From: Psychrobacter ciconiae
Lineage (GTDB): Bacteria; Pseudomonadota; Gammaproteobacteria; Pseudomonadales; Moraxellaceae
Assembly (NCBI RefSeq): GCF_904846055.1
Contig: NZ_CAJGYV010000001.1
Span: forward strand, 992,001-1,056,000
Length of the DNA: 64,000 bases
Reading direction: 5' to 3'
The notes below the pieces were generated by a model that searched no databases, was not told the origin of the DNA, and saw nothing but the letters and a program-made list of their open reading frames with translations. The position numbers were made by a program, and so were the translations under genes. Numbering within the stretch: position 1 is the stretch's first letter; the number at the start of each line of letters is the position of its first letter. Positions 20,690 through 33,850 of the stretch are shown in pieces.

Positions 20690-21217
20690 TCAATAATCGC
20701 TTGGCCAGTCGACGGTGACGGTTTTATTCGCCAAATCAACCTTAATGACGGTTTGCTGATGCCAAGGAATCAAGCGCTCTTCAGCATCTAAACTGTCTTT
20801 TGTTGCTGACACTTGCATGACATCATGAGCGCCAGTTTCAAACATTTCGGTGATGTCACCTAACGTTTCGCCTTGCTCATTCACCACGTGAAGTCCCACC
20901 AAATCGGACCAGTAATACTCGTCTTCATCAGGCTTAGGCAAGCTGTCTTTTGCTGCCCAAATGGTCACCCCATTCATGGTTTCAGCGATATTGCGGTCGG
21001 GAATTTCTTTAAACTGTGCCACCAGACCTGAGCCTTGATGTCGCCAGCTTGTGACCGTAAGCGGTTTTAATCCCACCGCAGTTTTCATCCACCAAGGACT
21101 CATAGCAAAAATATCACTGCGATTGTCCGTATTGCTAAATACCCAAAGCCAACCTTTAATGCCATAAGGCTTTTTTAGCTGACCGATATTAATCATCTGT
21201 TGAATATCAGGGGTCAT
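20690..21217 (-). CDS. rimM: 16S rRNA processing protein RimM
   Basis: 175 residues. Assists maturation of the 30S head and binds S19. N-terminal RimM domain with [21 protein letters not shown] and the C-terminal PRC-barrel ([37 protein letters not shown]). AGGTG stands 5 bases before the ATG. Between rpsP and trmD as usual. Confidence 0.97.
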   Translation of the reverse strand: MTPDIQQMINIGQLKKPYGIKGWLWVFSNTDNRSDIFAMSPWWMKTAVGLKPLTVTSWRHQGSGLVAQFKEIPDRNIAETMNGVTIWAAKDSLPKPDEDEYYWSDLVGLHVVNEQGETLGDITEMFETGAHDVMQVSATKDSLDAEERLIPWHQQTVIKVDLANKTVTVDWPSDY

Positions 21218-21273
21218 CGCTGCACCTATATTTCCTACTGACTTGGCTTTATCAAAAGGCGACGCCTTATTGA

Positions 21274-21534
21274 TTAAGCAGTTGCTTCTTGAGCAGTCTT
21301 ATAAGACTTGGCTAAAGCGGCAACGCGGTCTGACGGCTGAGCGCCTTTGGCAACCCAAGCATTGTAAGCTTCCATATTTAAGCGAACCGCTTCTTCTGAA
21401 GGCTTAGCAAGTGGGTTAAAAAAGCCGATGTTTTCAATGTAACGGCCGTCGCGTGAGTTGCGCTGATCTGCAACCACAACTTGATAAAATGGGCGTTTTT
21501 TGGCACCGCCCCGTGCTAAACGAATAACTACCAT
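21274..21534 (-). CDS. rpsP: 30S ribosomal protein S16
   Basis: 86 residues, usual length. The S16 signature is complete: [25 protein letters not shown], then [16 protein letters not shown]. Heads the rpsP-rimM-trmD-rplS operon. A GAGAG site precedes the ATG. Upstream (21535-21763) a TATGAT at 21574-21579 on the minus strand could be its -10, without a clear -35. Confidence 0.98.
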   Translation of the reverse strand: MVVIRLARGGAKKRPFYQVVVADQRNSRDGRYIENIGFFNPLAKPSEEAVRLNMEAYNAWVAKGAQPSDRVAALAKSYKTAQEATA

Positions 21535-21763
21535 GTGATTTCTCTCTTTCGTAGGTATACCAAAAAGGGCATAATCATAGCACAGTTTTTAATTATTGAA
21601 CATCATCAAATTGTTTATTTTTAACGTCATAACAAGGGCTTAATCTGTTTTTTGAACGTCCTAACCGCGCTGCCCAATTTCTAGAAAGACGCTGAAGATT
21701 GCTCTATACTTTAAGCCTAACGCTTGGCTTTTTTAAGCCCTTGCTAACCTTACGAGTGTCAAT

Positions 21764-23245
21764 ATGACCCCACCTATTACATCATCACCATCACGCAAGC
21801 GGCTTTTTTTTTCTAATAAAAGCTGGTCAAACAGCTGGCTGACCACGCTCATGGTGGCTTTTATTGTGCTCATCAGCGTTGGGCTTTCACTTTGGCTATT
21901 TTGGCGCAGCCTTTATTTGCCTGAGCTTAAAACCCACGCGCGCTATCTAACCAGTGAGCTTAACCTCATCAGCAATGTCAAAAAAGACTGGTCTAATGAC
22001 CCCAAAATGCGCCTTTGGGTATATAAAAACTCACACGTCAAAGTGGTTGAAAACCCAAGTGAGTTTCCAGAGGTTGAGGACAAAGTATTTGTGGGGATGT
22101 TCACCGATGTCCTGCAAGATGAAATTAGCAATCAGCTTGGTCGGCCGGTTGAGGTGTATTTTAAATTTAAGCCCACCCCGCAGCTTTGGGTTCAAGACAG
22201 CCGTGATGATAGCTTTTGGATTCGTGAGCCGGTGGTGTATTACTCACAATATAGCCCTTCACTGTTGGCATTGTTTTTATTAGGGCTACCTATTTTGACC
22301 CTGCTCACCATCATTTTATTGGTTCAGCAGTTAAACCGACCGCTGCGCCACCTTCAGCGGGCGGCGACCAATTATATTCGCTTAGGTCATGCCACCACGC
22401 TGCCAACTCATGAAGGTCCAACCGAGATTAGACAGGTAAACACGGCATTTAATCGCCTTTTTACCACGCTCAATCAAGCGCAAAAAGAGCGCACCATTAT
22501 GCTAGCGGGCATCTCGCACGATTTGCGAACGCCATTGACGCGGATGCGCTTGACCGCAGAAATGCTTCCTGACGAGTTTTTCCGAGAAGGACTGATTTAT
22601 GATATTGAAGACATGGACGCCATTTTAGAGCAGTTTATTTCATTTATGAAAGATGGCTCAGATGAACCGGTGCGCTTGACCAATTTAGACACCATTTTTA
22701 ATGAGGTGATGATTCAATTTGCGCCGATGAAGTTTGTTTATCAATCAGATTGCCAAAAGTCAGTTCCGGTGCGACCGTTATCCATCAAGCGCTTGATTAT
22801 CAATCTTGTCAACAATGCCAATCGCTACGGTAAACCGCCCATTTATTTGTCTGCAACCATCATTCCCACCTTTGTAGAGTCAAGCAGCACCCATCTTGAA
22901 GATGCGGTGGTCAGTGAAAACGAGGTGACAAAAGAGGCGCAAGAGGAGCTGCTGATTTGTGTCCGCGACTGCGGTACGGGCGTTGCTGAAGACCAATTGG
23001 AGCGTATCATGCAGCCGTTTGAGCGCGGCGAGACGGCGCGGACGACCCAAGGCAGCGGATTAGGGCTTGCCATTGTGAACCGAATTGCCAGATTACATCA
23101 TGGTACGGTCGAGGCGATCAATCATCCGCATGGCGGCTTGCAAGTTTGCGTTCGTATTCCGCTAATCTCAAAAGTTACGGGAGATGACAGTCCTCAATAT
23201 ACCAACCCGCTGCCACCGCCGACCAATGTGATTCAAGGGGAGTGA
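21764..23245 (+). CDS. envZ: EnvZ-like sensor histidine kinase
   Basis: 493 residues. Two membrane helices (about 24-50 and 164-188) enclose a periplasmic domain of about 110 residues. A HAMP linker follows (189-240), then the H-box LAGISHDLRTPLTRMRLTAEML with the phospho-acceptor His252, which is the EnvZ sequence type, the N-box NLVNNANRYG, the G1 box DCGTGVAEDQLERIMQPFERGE and G2 box GSGLGLAIV. No ompR-type regulator adjoins it: upstream is the divergent rpsP operon and downstream the bfmS region. Its partner may be encoded elsewhere, or it may act on BfmR. The symbol is given by similarity only. Confidence 0.82.
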   Translation: MTPPITSSPSRKRLFFSNKSWSNSWLTTLMVAFIVLISVGLSLWLFWRSLYLPELKTHARYLTSELNLISNVKKDWSNDPKMRLWVYKNSHVKVVENPSEFPEVEDKVFVGMFTDVLQDEISNQLGRPVEVYFKFKPTPQLWVQDSRDDSFWIREPVVYYSQYSPSLLALFLLGLPILTLLTIILLVQQLNRPLRHLQRAATNYIRLGHATTLPTHEGPTEIRQVNTAFNRLFTTLNQAQKERTIMLAGISHDLRTPLTRMRLTAEMLPDEFFREGLIYDIEDMDAILEQFISFMKDGSDEPVRLTNLDTIFNEVMIQFAPMKFVYQSDCQKSVPVRPLSIKRLIINLVNNANRYGKPPIYLSATIIPTFVESSSTHLEDAVVSENEVTKEAQEELLICVRDCGTGVAEDQLERIMQPFERGETARTTQGSGLGLAIVNRIARLHHGTVEAINHPHGGLQVCVRIPLISKVTGDDSPQYTNPLPPPTNVIQGE

Positions 23246-23253
23246 TTATTTGA

Positions 23254-23433
23254 CTATTTCTTAGTGCCAATAGGCGGCGGAATATACGCCGCGCTGTTGC
23301 TAAATTCAATCGGCTGAGTGAGCGCTGCATGAGCTTGTTGAACGCTTTTGCTGCGCTCAGGCGGTTTTAAAAATAAATAATAGCTGAGCACGATTGCATT
23401 TAACACCACCAAACCACCAAACAAATAAGGCAT
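23254..23433 (-). CDS. Small single-pass membrane protein downstream of bfmS
   Basis: 59 residues, not recognised. It starts MPYLFGGLVVLNAIVLSYYLF, one hydrophobic segment (residues about 4-22), followed by a polar tail ending in the Pro-rich YIPPPIGTKK. Coding is supported by AGGAG 6 bases before the ATG (plus-strand 23438-23443) and its place 35 bases behind the bfmS stop on the same strand without a terminator between. It could be a small regulator or accessory subunit of the BfmS kinase, by position only. Its end nearly touches the convergent EnvZ-like gene. Confidence 0.7.
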   Translation of the reverse strand: MPYLFGGLVVLNAIVLSYYLFLKPPERSKSVQQAHAALTQPIEFSNSAAYIPPPIGTKK

Positions 23434-23468
23434 AGTTACTCCTAAGTTGTTTTATCTAAGCTGAATTA

Positions 23469-25157
23469 TTAGTCATCATTAAATGAACGCTCACTTTGCT
23501 CTTGGGTCAGCTCATCAGCAGCGATGGTTTGAGTTAGCGGCTTGGCAGGCCAAGTCATGATGAAGCGCGCGCCGCCAAGTGTTGGGCTTTCATCTACTTT
23601 CATGCTGCCACTAAACCAAAAGGCAATCCTTGAAACAATGGACAGTCCCAAACCATAACCCCCTGAGGCGCGCGTTCGGCTATCATCAAGGCGTGAAAAC
23701 GGAATAAACACCCGCTCACGATCCGCCTCTGGAATGCCCTGACCGTCATCTTCAACGCTCACAAACGCTTTGCCCTTTTTTACGTCCGCACTGATGATGA
23801 TGGTGCTATCAGCATAGCGCAGCGCATTTCCTGCCAAGTTTTGAATCACCCGATGCAGGTAGCGCTTATCAGCAACTGCGGTGACTTTTGCCGCAGGAAG
23901 TCTGGCAACAATCTTAATAGGCTTGCCAAGGGCATTTGTTTCACGCTCAATTTGTTCGAGCAATTCGCGCAGATTAACCGCTTCCCAATCAAGCTTTGGC
24001 GAGCCTTCTTCAAGCTTAGCATAGGTTAAAATCTCATCAATCAAGCCATTTAAAGACTCAATATCCTCATCAATATAATCGCGCTGCATAAACCGCGACT
24101 CTTCATCATCGGTATCCGCCAGCATGTCTACAGCAAAGCGAATTCGCGCCACCGGTGTTCGCAATTCATGGGACACCGCTCGAGTCAGCTCACGCTGCGA
24201 CTCAATCAAGCGTTTGATATGCGCGGTCATGGCATTAAAGGTCGCCGCAAGCCTTGCAATTTCATCTTGACCAATCACCTGAACTTTCGTATCAAGGTGA
24301 CCTTTACTCACCTCATTTACCCCAAGCTGAATCAGCTGTAATTTGCGCTCAAGTGGGAAAATCAGCGCATAAACCCCAAGGCTGATTAAAAACATGCTAA
24401 TCAATACCATGCTGATAATTAAATTAAGCGGAAAAGGGTTAAAAAGCGGAATCGGTCCCATCAAAATTGCCATATCATTGATTTCGGAAGGCACAATAAT
24501 GCTAATAGAGGAATCACCCTGACTGTTATTGGTATCTTGAAACATAATCACCACCTCATCGCGGCGAATTCGCGACAACTGGTCACTGTCAAGATTTAAC
24601 GCATTCACTGGCTTGATCTCTAAAGGAAATGAAAACTTTTCTTCAAGTGCAGCCAAGCGATTGCGCTTTGCCGAAAGCGTTGGATAGTATGACAAATCAT
24701 CCAATAAAAATACCGCCATGGCGCGGACTTGCTGCTCGGTCACCTGCAAAACGCGAACACTGATGACCACGTCATCATCAGCAAGCTTGTGATAAATGTC
24801 GGCATAGCTCAGTTTGGATTTATAGCGAACGACCGTATCGCCGCGCTCAAGCCGGCGCAGCTCACTTGAGGTAAAATCAACCTCTTTAATCGGTACCATG
24901 CGAAATGTCGAGCCAAACAAGCTACTGGCATCAGACAGCCAATACTCACGCTGAGTCTTGGTATCTTGATGCGCAATACCTTCACTGACCAAATAAAACG
25001 CCCCCGTCGCCATGCGCTCGCGGTAGGACTGGATACGCTCTTTATTGATGGTATCAAGAAGTAATTGCGCAAACAGGGCGACGCACAAACAAACGATAAG
25101 TAGCCCGCCATAAATGCGAACAAAAATACTATGTTTTAAAGAAGATGTTAAAGACAT
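23469..25157 (-). CDS. bfmS: Sensor histidine kinase BfmS (RstB-like)
   Basis: 562 residues. In Acinetobacter BfmS controls the state of BfmR, governing envelope, capsule, biofilm and antibiotic tolerance; the same role is inferred here. Layout: membrane helix 10-34, periplasmic domain of about 205 residues, second helix 243-266, HAMP 267-318, H-box RAVSHELRTPVARIRFAVDML with His330, N-box NLAGNALRYA, G1 DDGQGIPEADRERVFIPFSRL and G2 GGYGLGLSIVSRI. It follows bfmR after 251 bases that contain a terminator-like hairpin, so its level may be set separately. Confidence 0.88.
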   Translation of the reverse strand: MSLTSSLKHSIFVRIYGGLLIVCLCVALFAQLLLDTINKERIQSYRERMATGAFYLVSEGIAHQDTKTQREYWLSDASSLFGSTFRMVPIKEVDFTSSELRRLERGDTVVRYKSKLSYADIYHKLADDDVVISVRVLQVTEQQVRAMAVFLLDDLSYYPTLSAKRNRLAALEEKFSFPLEIKPVNALNLDSDQLSRIRRDEVVIMFQDTNNSQGDSSISIIVPSEINDMAILMGPIPLFNPFPLNLIISMVLISMFLISLGVYALIFPLERKLQLIQLGVNEVSKGHLDTKVQVIGQDEIARLAATFNAMTAHIKRLIESQRELTRAVSHELRTPVARIRFAVDMLADTDDEESRFMQRDYIDEDIESLNGLIDEILTYAKLEEGSPKLDWEAVNLRELLEQIERETNALGKPIKIVARLPAAKVTAVADKRYLHRVIQNLAGNALRYADSTIIISADVKKGKAFVSVEDDGQGIPEADRERVFIPFSRLDDSRTRASGGYGLGLSIVSRIAFWFSGSMKVDESPTLGGARFIMTWPAKPLTQTIAADELTQEQSERSFNDD

Positions 25158-25295
25158 ACGCTGCTAAAACCAATACCAAAATCAATCAAGGGTTTTATAT
25201 AAAAGCTTAAATAAACAAAATGCTCGCTGATATCAGCGCTCATTAAAGCATATAAAAACAAACCTCGGTCAAAATCTTACCAATTTGCCAATAAA

Positions 25296-25316
25296 AAACC
25301 AGCTTTAAGCTGGTTT
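25296..25316 (-). terminator. Terminator-like hairpin between bfmR and bfmS
   Basis: Stem AAACCAGCT / AGCTGGTTT (25296-25304 with 25308-25316), 3-base loop. On the minus strand it is followed by TTTTTTATTGG. It lies 90 bases downstream of bfmR and 140 upstream of bfmS, so it would end or attenuate the bfmR transcript. Confidence 0.75.
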
Positions 25317-25408
25317 CTTATAACAACTGCTATTATTTTGCTGACTTGCGATGACCTTACCAACTAACGTAAAGATGATAAATGGTAAAGGACGCCTTAT
25401 CAGTTAAA

Positions 25409-26125
25409 TCAGTTGCCTTCTTTGACAAACAAATAGCCTTTGCTGCGAACGGTTTTAATACGTTTTGGATTTTCAGGATCATCACCGATTTTTGGACGGA
25501 TTCGTGAAATACGAACATCAATAGAGCGATCTTGACCGTCGTATTCGATACCGCGAAGGCGCTCAAAAATGTCCTCACGCGATAAAATACGACCCGCGTT
25601 TGACGCAAGTAGCCACAATAAATCATATTCAGCGCTGGTAAAATCAACCATTTCTTCACCAAGCATCACCGAACGACCACCATTATCGATGACCAAATCA
25701 CCAAACTCTAAGCGCTGTGGCACATCTTCTGATGGCGCGTTTTCTGATCGGCGCAGCAACGCACGAATTCGAGCAAGCAGAACGCGCGGCTGAGCAGGCT
25801 TTGCCACATAATCGTCAGCACCCATCTCAAGCCCCAACACCTGATCCATATCTTCGGTTCGGGCAGTGAGCATCAAAATAGGGTTTTGAAAATGTGGTCG
25901 CACTTCACGGCAAACAGTCAAACCATCGCTGCCGGGCAGCATGACATCAAGAACCACCAAATCTGGCTGCTCATTGACAATGCGGCGAATAGCGCGGTTG
26001 CCATCAGTTTCGATAGCAACTTCAAGACCGTTTTTTACCAAGTAATCTTGGGTCAGCATGGCTAAGCGCTCATCGTCCTCAACGATTAAAATTCGGGGGG
26101 TGGTATCTTCTTCATTCATTGTCAT
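25409..26125 (-). CDS. bfmR: Response regulator BfmR (OmpR family)
   Basis: 238 residues. Receiver domain (residues 10-125): acidic pair in LIVEDDERLA, phospho-acceptor Asp60 in DLVVLDVMLPGSDG, Thr in MLTARTEDMDQV, Lys in DDYVAKPAQPR. The C-terminal winged helix (about 140-235) has DFTSAEYDLLWLLASNAGRILSRE and YDGQDRSIDVRISRIRPKIGD. From memory these stretches are nearly identical to Acinetobacter BfmR, the master regulator of envelope stress and biofilm. AGAGGA stands 7 bases before the ATG. It follows the atp operon terminator. Confidence 0.93.
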   Translation of the reverse strand: MTMNEEDTTPRILIVEDDERLAMLTQDYLVKNGLEVAIETDGNRAIRRIVNEQPDLVVLDVMLPGSDGLTVCREVRPHFQNPILMLTARTEDMDQVLGLEMGADDYVAKPAQPRVLLARIRALLRRSENAPSEDVPQRLEFGDLVIDNGGRSVMLGEEMVDFTSAEYDLLWLLASNAGRILSREDIFERLRGIEYDGQDRSIDVRISRIRPKIGDDPENPKRIKTVRSKGYLFVKEGN

Positions 26126-26434
26126 TGTTATGTCCTCTAATGAGTTGGGTCAAAAAAAAAGCGGTGCAAAAGCTGGTCATTGCTTTTAGTCTGCCTACAC
26201 GGTTCTCACCTAAAATGGCACAATTCGCAGGTTGCGTTACGTAGGGTTATCTTGGTCACACAGTATACTATCAAACCTAGCCATTCTTATACTATAGCTT
26301 ATTTGTGTTAACAAAACCTATAAACAATATTGGCAAAAGCTTTAGTTTTCGTCCAAAAGCTAATTGATGAAGACCCATAAATTTCGACCATAAAAAAACA
26401 GCCCTAATTGGACTGTTCTTCTACTAAAAAACCA
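26126..26434. other. Intergenic region between atpC and bfmR
   Basis: 309 bases holding the atp operon terminator at its right end and the bfmR promoter. On the minus strand a TATACT (26262-26267) is a possible -10, without a convincing -35, so the box is uncertain. I see no further structure. Confidence 0.4.
26393..26419 (-). terminator. Terminator of the atp operon
   Basis: Stem AACAGCCC / GGACTGTT with one mismatch and a 5-base loop. On the minus strand it is followed by TTTTTTTATGG. It stands just beyond the atpC stop. Confidence 0.75.
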
Positions 26435-26851
26435 TTAGGCGCGGTTTTTAAACTTACGCAAGGTTTGTAGCTGCGCTACCGACTCGGCAAGCGAAGCTAA
26501 AGCTGCGTTGGTCTGCAGCGTGTCTGATTGGTTGACCAGCATCTGCTCAGCTTTTTTACGCGCCTCAATGATTTTACTTTCATCAAGGTTATGAGCACGA
26601 ACGGCAGTGTCTGCAAGAACGGTCACCATTTTTGGTTGAACCTCTAGCACGCCACCGGACACATAAATCACTTCTTCATCACCATTGGCAGTTTGAACGC
26701 GCATCGCACCAGGCTTTAATAAGGTAATAAGCGGGGTATGACCTGCAAGCACCCCAACCTCGCCTTCGCTTCCGGTGGCAATCAGCATGGTGACCTCGCC
26801 TGAAAACAGCTCTTCACGAGCGCTCACGACGCGGCATTGGAAGGTAGCCAT
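26435..26851 (-). CDS. atpC: F1Fo ATP synthase epsilon subunit
   Basis: 138 residues. Part of the central stalk and inhibitor of ATP hydrolysis. N-terminal beta-sandwich (FQCRVVSAREELFSGEVTMLIATGSEGEVGVLAGHTPLITLLKPGAM, VSGGVLEVQPKMVTVLADTAVRAHNLD) and a C-terminal two-helix hairpin. Last gene of the operon, followed by a terminator. Confidence 0.98.
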   Translation of the reverse strand: MATFQCRVVSAREELFSGEVTMLIATGSEGEVGVLAGHTPLITLLKPGAMRVQTANGDEEVIYVSGGVLEVQPKMVTVLADTAVRAHNLDESKIIEARKKAEQMLVNQSDTLQTNAALASLAESVAQLQTLRKFKNRA

Positions 26852-26917
26852 ACTTAACTCCTGAGCTTAAAACGGTAAATGATCAGTTGCGCCAACTAAG
26901 TATTGGCGCAAGTTTTA

Positions 26918-28369
<1,452 letters not shown>

Positions 28370-28387
28370 CTAAAATTAGGTAGTCAG

Positions 28388-29269
28388 TTAAGAAACGGCT
28401 GCCGCACCGCCAACGATTTCCGAAATTTCTCGGGTAATCGCCGCCTGACGCAGCTTGTTATAAACCAACTGTAAATCGTTAATCAGCTCACCGGCGTTAT
28501 CAGTTGCCGCTTTCATGGCGACCATTCGCGAGGACTGCTCGGAGGCAATGTTTTCCATTACCGCTTGATAAACAATCGACTCAATATAGCGACCAAGCAA
28601 ACCATCAATTAAAGTTTTAATATCAGGCTCGTAAATATAGTCCCAGCTCAGCTCGGTCTGGATGGCGCTTTCTTCGCTGCCAAACGCATTTTCTGGCAAC
28701 GGTACAAGCTGAGTGACCGTCGGCTTTTGCGTCATGGCATTCACAAACTGGTTATAAACCACGTAAATGCGATCAAGTTTGCCAGTAGCATAGTCATCAA
28801 GCATGGCTTGAACGGGCGCATTTAATTGCTCAAAAGTCGGGTTGTCACCATAATCGGTCACCGCTGAGGTCACGCGACCGCCAAAGTTTTTAAAAAAACT
28901 GACGCCTTTTGAGCCAATCACAGCAAACTCTGCTTGAACCGACTGACCTTCATAGCTTTGAATATTTTGGGTAAGCGCTTTAAATAAGTTAATATTTAAG
29001 CCACCCGCCAAGCCGCGGTCTGAGGTAATCACGATATAACCGACTTTATTGACCGCTCGCGACACCATATACGGGTGTTTATAATCAGATGACGCATTCA
29101 CCAAATGCGAGATAACCCGGCGCATACTGTCTGCATACGGGCGCCCCAATTCCATGCGATCCTGAGCTCGGCGCATCTTACTTGCCGCAACCATTTGCAT
29201 GGCGCGGGTGATTTTTTGGGTGCTTTTAATACTGGTGACTTTGGCACGAATTTCTTTTAAGCTTGCCAT
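28388..29269 (-). CDS. atpG: F1Fo ATP synthase gamma subunit
   Basis: 293 residues. Rotating shaft of F1. N-terminal helix [36 protein letters not shown] and the C-terminal helix with [21 protein letters not shown] and [24 protein letters not shown] are the family ends. It is separated from atpA by 151 bases that contain a stem-loop. Confidence 0.98.
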   Translation of the reverse strand: MASLKEIRAKVTSIKSTQKITRAMQMVAASKMRRAQDRMELGRPYADSMRRVISHLVNASSDYKHPYMVSRAVNKVGYIVITSDRGLAGGLNINLFKALTQNIQSYEGQSVQAEFAVIGSKGVSFFKNFGGRVTSAVTDYGDNPTFEQLNAPVQAMLDDYATGKLDRIYVVYNQFVNAMTQKPTVTQLVPLPENAFGSEESAIQTELSWDYIYEPDIKTLIDGLLGRYIESIVYQAVMENIASEQSSRMVAMKAATDNAGELINDLQLVYNKLRQAAITREISEIVGGAAAVS

Positions 29270-29347
29270 AATGATTCCAATATAAGAGGATTAAAAAGCA
29301 TTGGCGAGGCGCTGGCACTTCGCAATCCGGGTTGAGCTCTTAATCAT

Positions 29348-29371
29348 CGTAGCACAAGTTGTTGCGCTACG
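29348..29371. other. Stem-loop in the atpA-atpG gap
   Basis: A 10-bp hairpin (minus strand CGTAGCGCAA / TTGTGCTACG, one G-T pair, 4-base loop) in the middle of the unusually long atpA-atpG gap. No T run follows on either strand, so it is not a classical terminator; mRNA stability or translation control is possible. Confidence 0.55.
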
Positions 29372-29420
29372 ACTTATCAATAAAAGCAACCGGTTATCTT
29401 ACTGTCTTAACAACTGTATT

Positions 29421-30965
29421 TTAATAACTGTGGTTTTGTTTAAAGGTTTCAATAGAGTGCTTTAAACGACCAGCAATATCATCATTATAATTTGCCGTGT
29501 CATTAATTTCAGTCATCAAGTCGTTTTGCTCATCGAACATATAACGCAGATAAGCGGTTTCAAACGCACCGATTTTTTCGACCGGAATGTCTGCCAAGTA
29601 ACCTTCGTTTGAGGCAAAAATAACCGCCGCTTGCTCAGCAATTGACATCGGCTGATATTGTTTTTGCTTCATAAGTTCGGTCACGCGCTCACCATGGTCA
29701 AGCTGGGCACGGGTTGCATCATCAAGGTCAGAGGCAAACTGAGCAAACGCAGCAAGTTCACGGTACTGAGCCAGTGCTGTACGAATACCGCCGGACAGCT
29801 TTTTGATGATCTTAGTTTGTGCTGAACCACCAACGCGCGATACCGAAATACCGGCGTTAACCGCAGGACGAATACCGGCGCTAAATAAGCTTGATTCCAA
29901 GAAAATCTGACCGTCAGTAATCGAAATCACGTTGGTTGGAACGAATGCTGAAACGTCGCCTGCTTGGGTTTCAATGATCGGTAATGCGGTCAATGAACCA
30001 GTTTTGCCTATCACTTCACCATTGGTGAATTTTTCAACGTACTCTGCGTTGACACGAGAGGCACGCTCAAGAAGGCGTGAGTGCAAGTAAAATACGTCCC
30101 CAGGATAAGCTTCACGACCCGGCGGACGGCGCAATAGTAGTGAAATTTGGCGATAAGCTACCGCTTGTTTTGATAAGTCATCAAAGACAATCAAGGCATC
30201 TTCGCCGCGATCACGGAAGTATTCGCCCATAGTACAGCCAGAGTATGGTGCGATATATTGAAGTGCAGCAGGCTCAGACGCTGATGCGACCACAACGGTG
30301 GTGTAGTCAAGTGCGCCAGTTTCTTCAAGCTTACGAACCACGTTAGCAATCGTTGAGCGCTTTTGACCAACGGCAACATAAACGCACTTAATGCCAGAGG
30401 CTTTTTGAGCGATGATGGCGTCAATTGCCATCGCCGTTTTACCAGTTTGACGGTCGCCAATGATAAGCTCGCGCTGACCACGACCAATAGGAATCATGGT
30501 ATCAACAGATTTATAACCCGTCATTACTGGCTGATCAACTGATTGACGGTCAATAACGCCCGGTGCAATTTTTTCAACTTTGTCAGTCAATTTGGCATTG
30601 ATTGGACCTTTGCCATCAATCGGGTTTCCTAGCGCATCAACAACGCGACCAAGGAGTTCAGGACCTACCGGAACTTCTAAAATACGACCGGTACAATAGG
30701 CTTTTTGACCTTCCTGCAATGGCAAATAGTCACCAAGAACAACCGCACCTACCGAGTCACGCTCTAAGTTTAGAGCCATGCCGTAGATGTCGCCTTCAAA
30801 CTCAATCATTTCGCCGTACATGGCATCTTCAAGACCATGAATTTGCACGATACCGTCCGATACTTTGACAATCGTGCCTTCATTTTTTGCAGTTGCACCC
30901 GCATCAAGGTCTTGAATTCGCTGCTTAATCAGATTACTGATTTCCGCTGGATTCAATTGTTGCAT
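29421..30965 (-). CDS. atpA: F1Fo ATP synthase alpha subunit
   Basis: 514 residues from the ATG at 30965 ([17 protein letters not shown]); the frame runs on to 31025 without a ribosome site. Regulatory nucleotide-binding subunit of F1. P-loop [15 protein letters not shown] near residue 170, Walker [16 protein letters not shown], and signature [22 protein letters not shown]. Confidence 0.99.
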   Translation of the reverse strand: MQQLNPAEISNLIKQRIQDLDAGATAKNEGTIVKVSDGIVQIHGLEDAMYGEMIEFEGDIYGMALNLERDSVGAVVLGDYLPLQEGQKAYCTGRILEVPVGPELLGRVVDALGNPIDGKGPINAKLTDKVEKIAPGVIDRQSVDQPVMTGYKSVDTMIPIGRGQRELIIGDRQTGKTAMAIDAIIAQKASGIKCVYVAVGQKRSTIANVVRKLEETGALDYTTVVVASASEPAALQYIAPYSGCTMGEYFRDRGEDALIVFDDLSKQAVAYRQISLLLRRPPGREAYPGDVFYLHSRLLERASRVNAEYVEKFTNGEVIGKTGSLTALPIIETQAGDVSAFVPTNVISITDGQIFLESSLFSAGIRPAVNAGISVSRVGGSAQTKIIKKLSGGIRTALAQYRELAAFAQFASDLDDATRAQLDHGERVTELMKQKQYQPMSIAEQAAVIFASNEGYLADIPVEKIGAFETAYLRYMFDEQNDLMTEINDTANYNDDIAGRLKHSIETFKQNHSY

Positions 30966-31041
30966 TGCCTTGTTTCCTTTAATAATGATAACCCGACCGT
31001 TGACATAACGGCTTTTGAGACACAATCTGTACTCAAATGCC

Positions 31042-31665
31042 TTAGGCCATCAGCTGTGTTTTTAACTGTTGTAACTTGCCACGAACCGAATCATCGATGA
31101 CTTTATCACCGATTTTGATGGTTGCTCCTGCCAAAAGACTTGGGTCTACGGCTTCATGAATCACCACACTTGCGTTCATTGAAGCGGCAAGTCTTGACTG
31201 AAACATCTCACGCTGAGCGTCGGTCAAGGGATACGCAGAAGTCACATAAGCATCAAGCTGCTTTAAGTTTGAGGCTTTATGGCGGCGAAAATGTTCATAA
31301 ACTTCAGGTAAAAGTGCCAAACGCTCATTTTCAGCAAGCTGCTGAATAAAGTTTTCAAGCGCTTTTGATACCTGATTGTAGCTGGTAGCACTGCTGTCTT
31401 TGTGGCTTTGGGTAGCATCAAGCAACTGCTTGAGCGCTGAATCATTGCCGCTTGCCACGTTTGAGTTATAAAGATCGACCAGTGCGGCTGACTTATGCTC
31501 AGCAGAAACCGCTGGATTGTCAAGCCACGATGAAAACGCATTATCGTTTACAATCGTGCTGGCGATGAACAAGAAGTCTTCCCATTCATTGACCACACCA
31601 TGGTCACAAGCATAATCAAACGCCGCTTTTGCGTAGGGTCTTGCCAAGGTTGATAAGTCAGCCAT
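31042..31665 (-). CDS. atpH: F1Fo ATP synthase delta subunit
   Basis: 207 residues, longer than E. coli (177). Connects the peripheral stalk to the top of F1. N-terminal helical domain begins [18 protein letters not shown]; the C-terminal part has the family signature [32 protein letters not shown] spacer of Asn/Ser/Asp-rich sequence around residues 65-95 explains the extra length. 13 bases after atpF. Confidence 0.97.
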   Translation of the reverse strand: MADLSTLARPYAKAAFDYACDHGVVNEWEDFLFIASTIVNDNAFSSWLDNPAVSAEHKSAALVDLYNSNVASGNDSALKQLLDATQSHKDSSATSYNQVSKALENFIQQLAENERLALLPEVYEHFRRHKASNLKQLDAYVTSAYPLTDAQREMFQSRLAASMNASVVIHEAVDPSLLAGATIKIGDKVIDDSVRGKLQQLKTQLMA

Positions 31666-31678
31666 TATATCCTCACTA

Positions 31679-32149
31679 TTACAGCTTTGCCGCTAGTTGG
31701 TCTAACATATTGGCGTGTTTTTGCGCATCGACCTGGTCTTGCAAAATCTTTTCTGCGCCAAGAACTGACAGTTCAGCCACCTGAGCGCGAAGCGCCTCAC
31801 GAGCCTGATTGATTTCTTGGTCAATCGCTGCTTGAGCTTGCTGGCGGATTCGCTCGCCTTCGGCTTGGGCTTGAATTTTTGCATCTTCAACCAGCTGGTT
31901 GGCGCTTTTGTTGGCTTGTTCAATCAAAGCTGCTGCTTTTGATTTTGCCAAGTTAAGCTCTTGTTCAACATCCTGCTCGGCACTTGCCAAATCTGCTTTT
32001 GCTTTTTCAGCCGCACTTAAGCCATCAGCAATTTTACGCTGACGCTCATTGATGGCGTTAATTAGGGGTGGCCACACGAATTTCATGCAAAACACCACAA
32101 ATATTGCAAAAGCAATGGCCTGACCGATGAGGGTAGAATTGATATTCAC
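31679..32149 (-). CDS. atpF: F1Fo ATP synthase subunit b
   Basis: 156 residues, the standard length. One N-terminal membrane helix ([35 protein letters not shown]) and a long charged coiled coil, which dimerises to form the peripheral stalk. Between atpE and atpH. Confidence 0.98.
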   Translation of the reverse strand: MNINSTLIGQAIAFAIFVVFCMKFVWPPLINAINERQRKIADGLSAAEKAKADLASAEQDVEQELNLAKSKAAALIEQANKSANQLVEDAKIQAQAEGERIRQQAQAAIDQEINQAREALRAQVAELSVLGAEKILQDQVDAQKHANMLDQLAAKL

Positions 32150-32248
32150 GTGATCACCTCTTTGTTAATGAAACTTTAGTGTTTTTGACCATATTTGAGA
32201 GTCAAAATCAGTCTTGACCCTCAAACACTTTCAACCAAAGCCTTCAAA

Positions 32249-32515
<267 letters not shown>

Positions 32516-32530
32516 CTATTGAAAGTCTAA

Positions 32531-33850
<1,320 letters not shown>

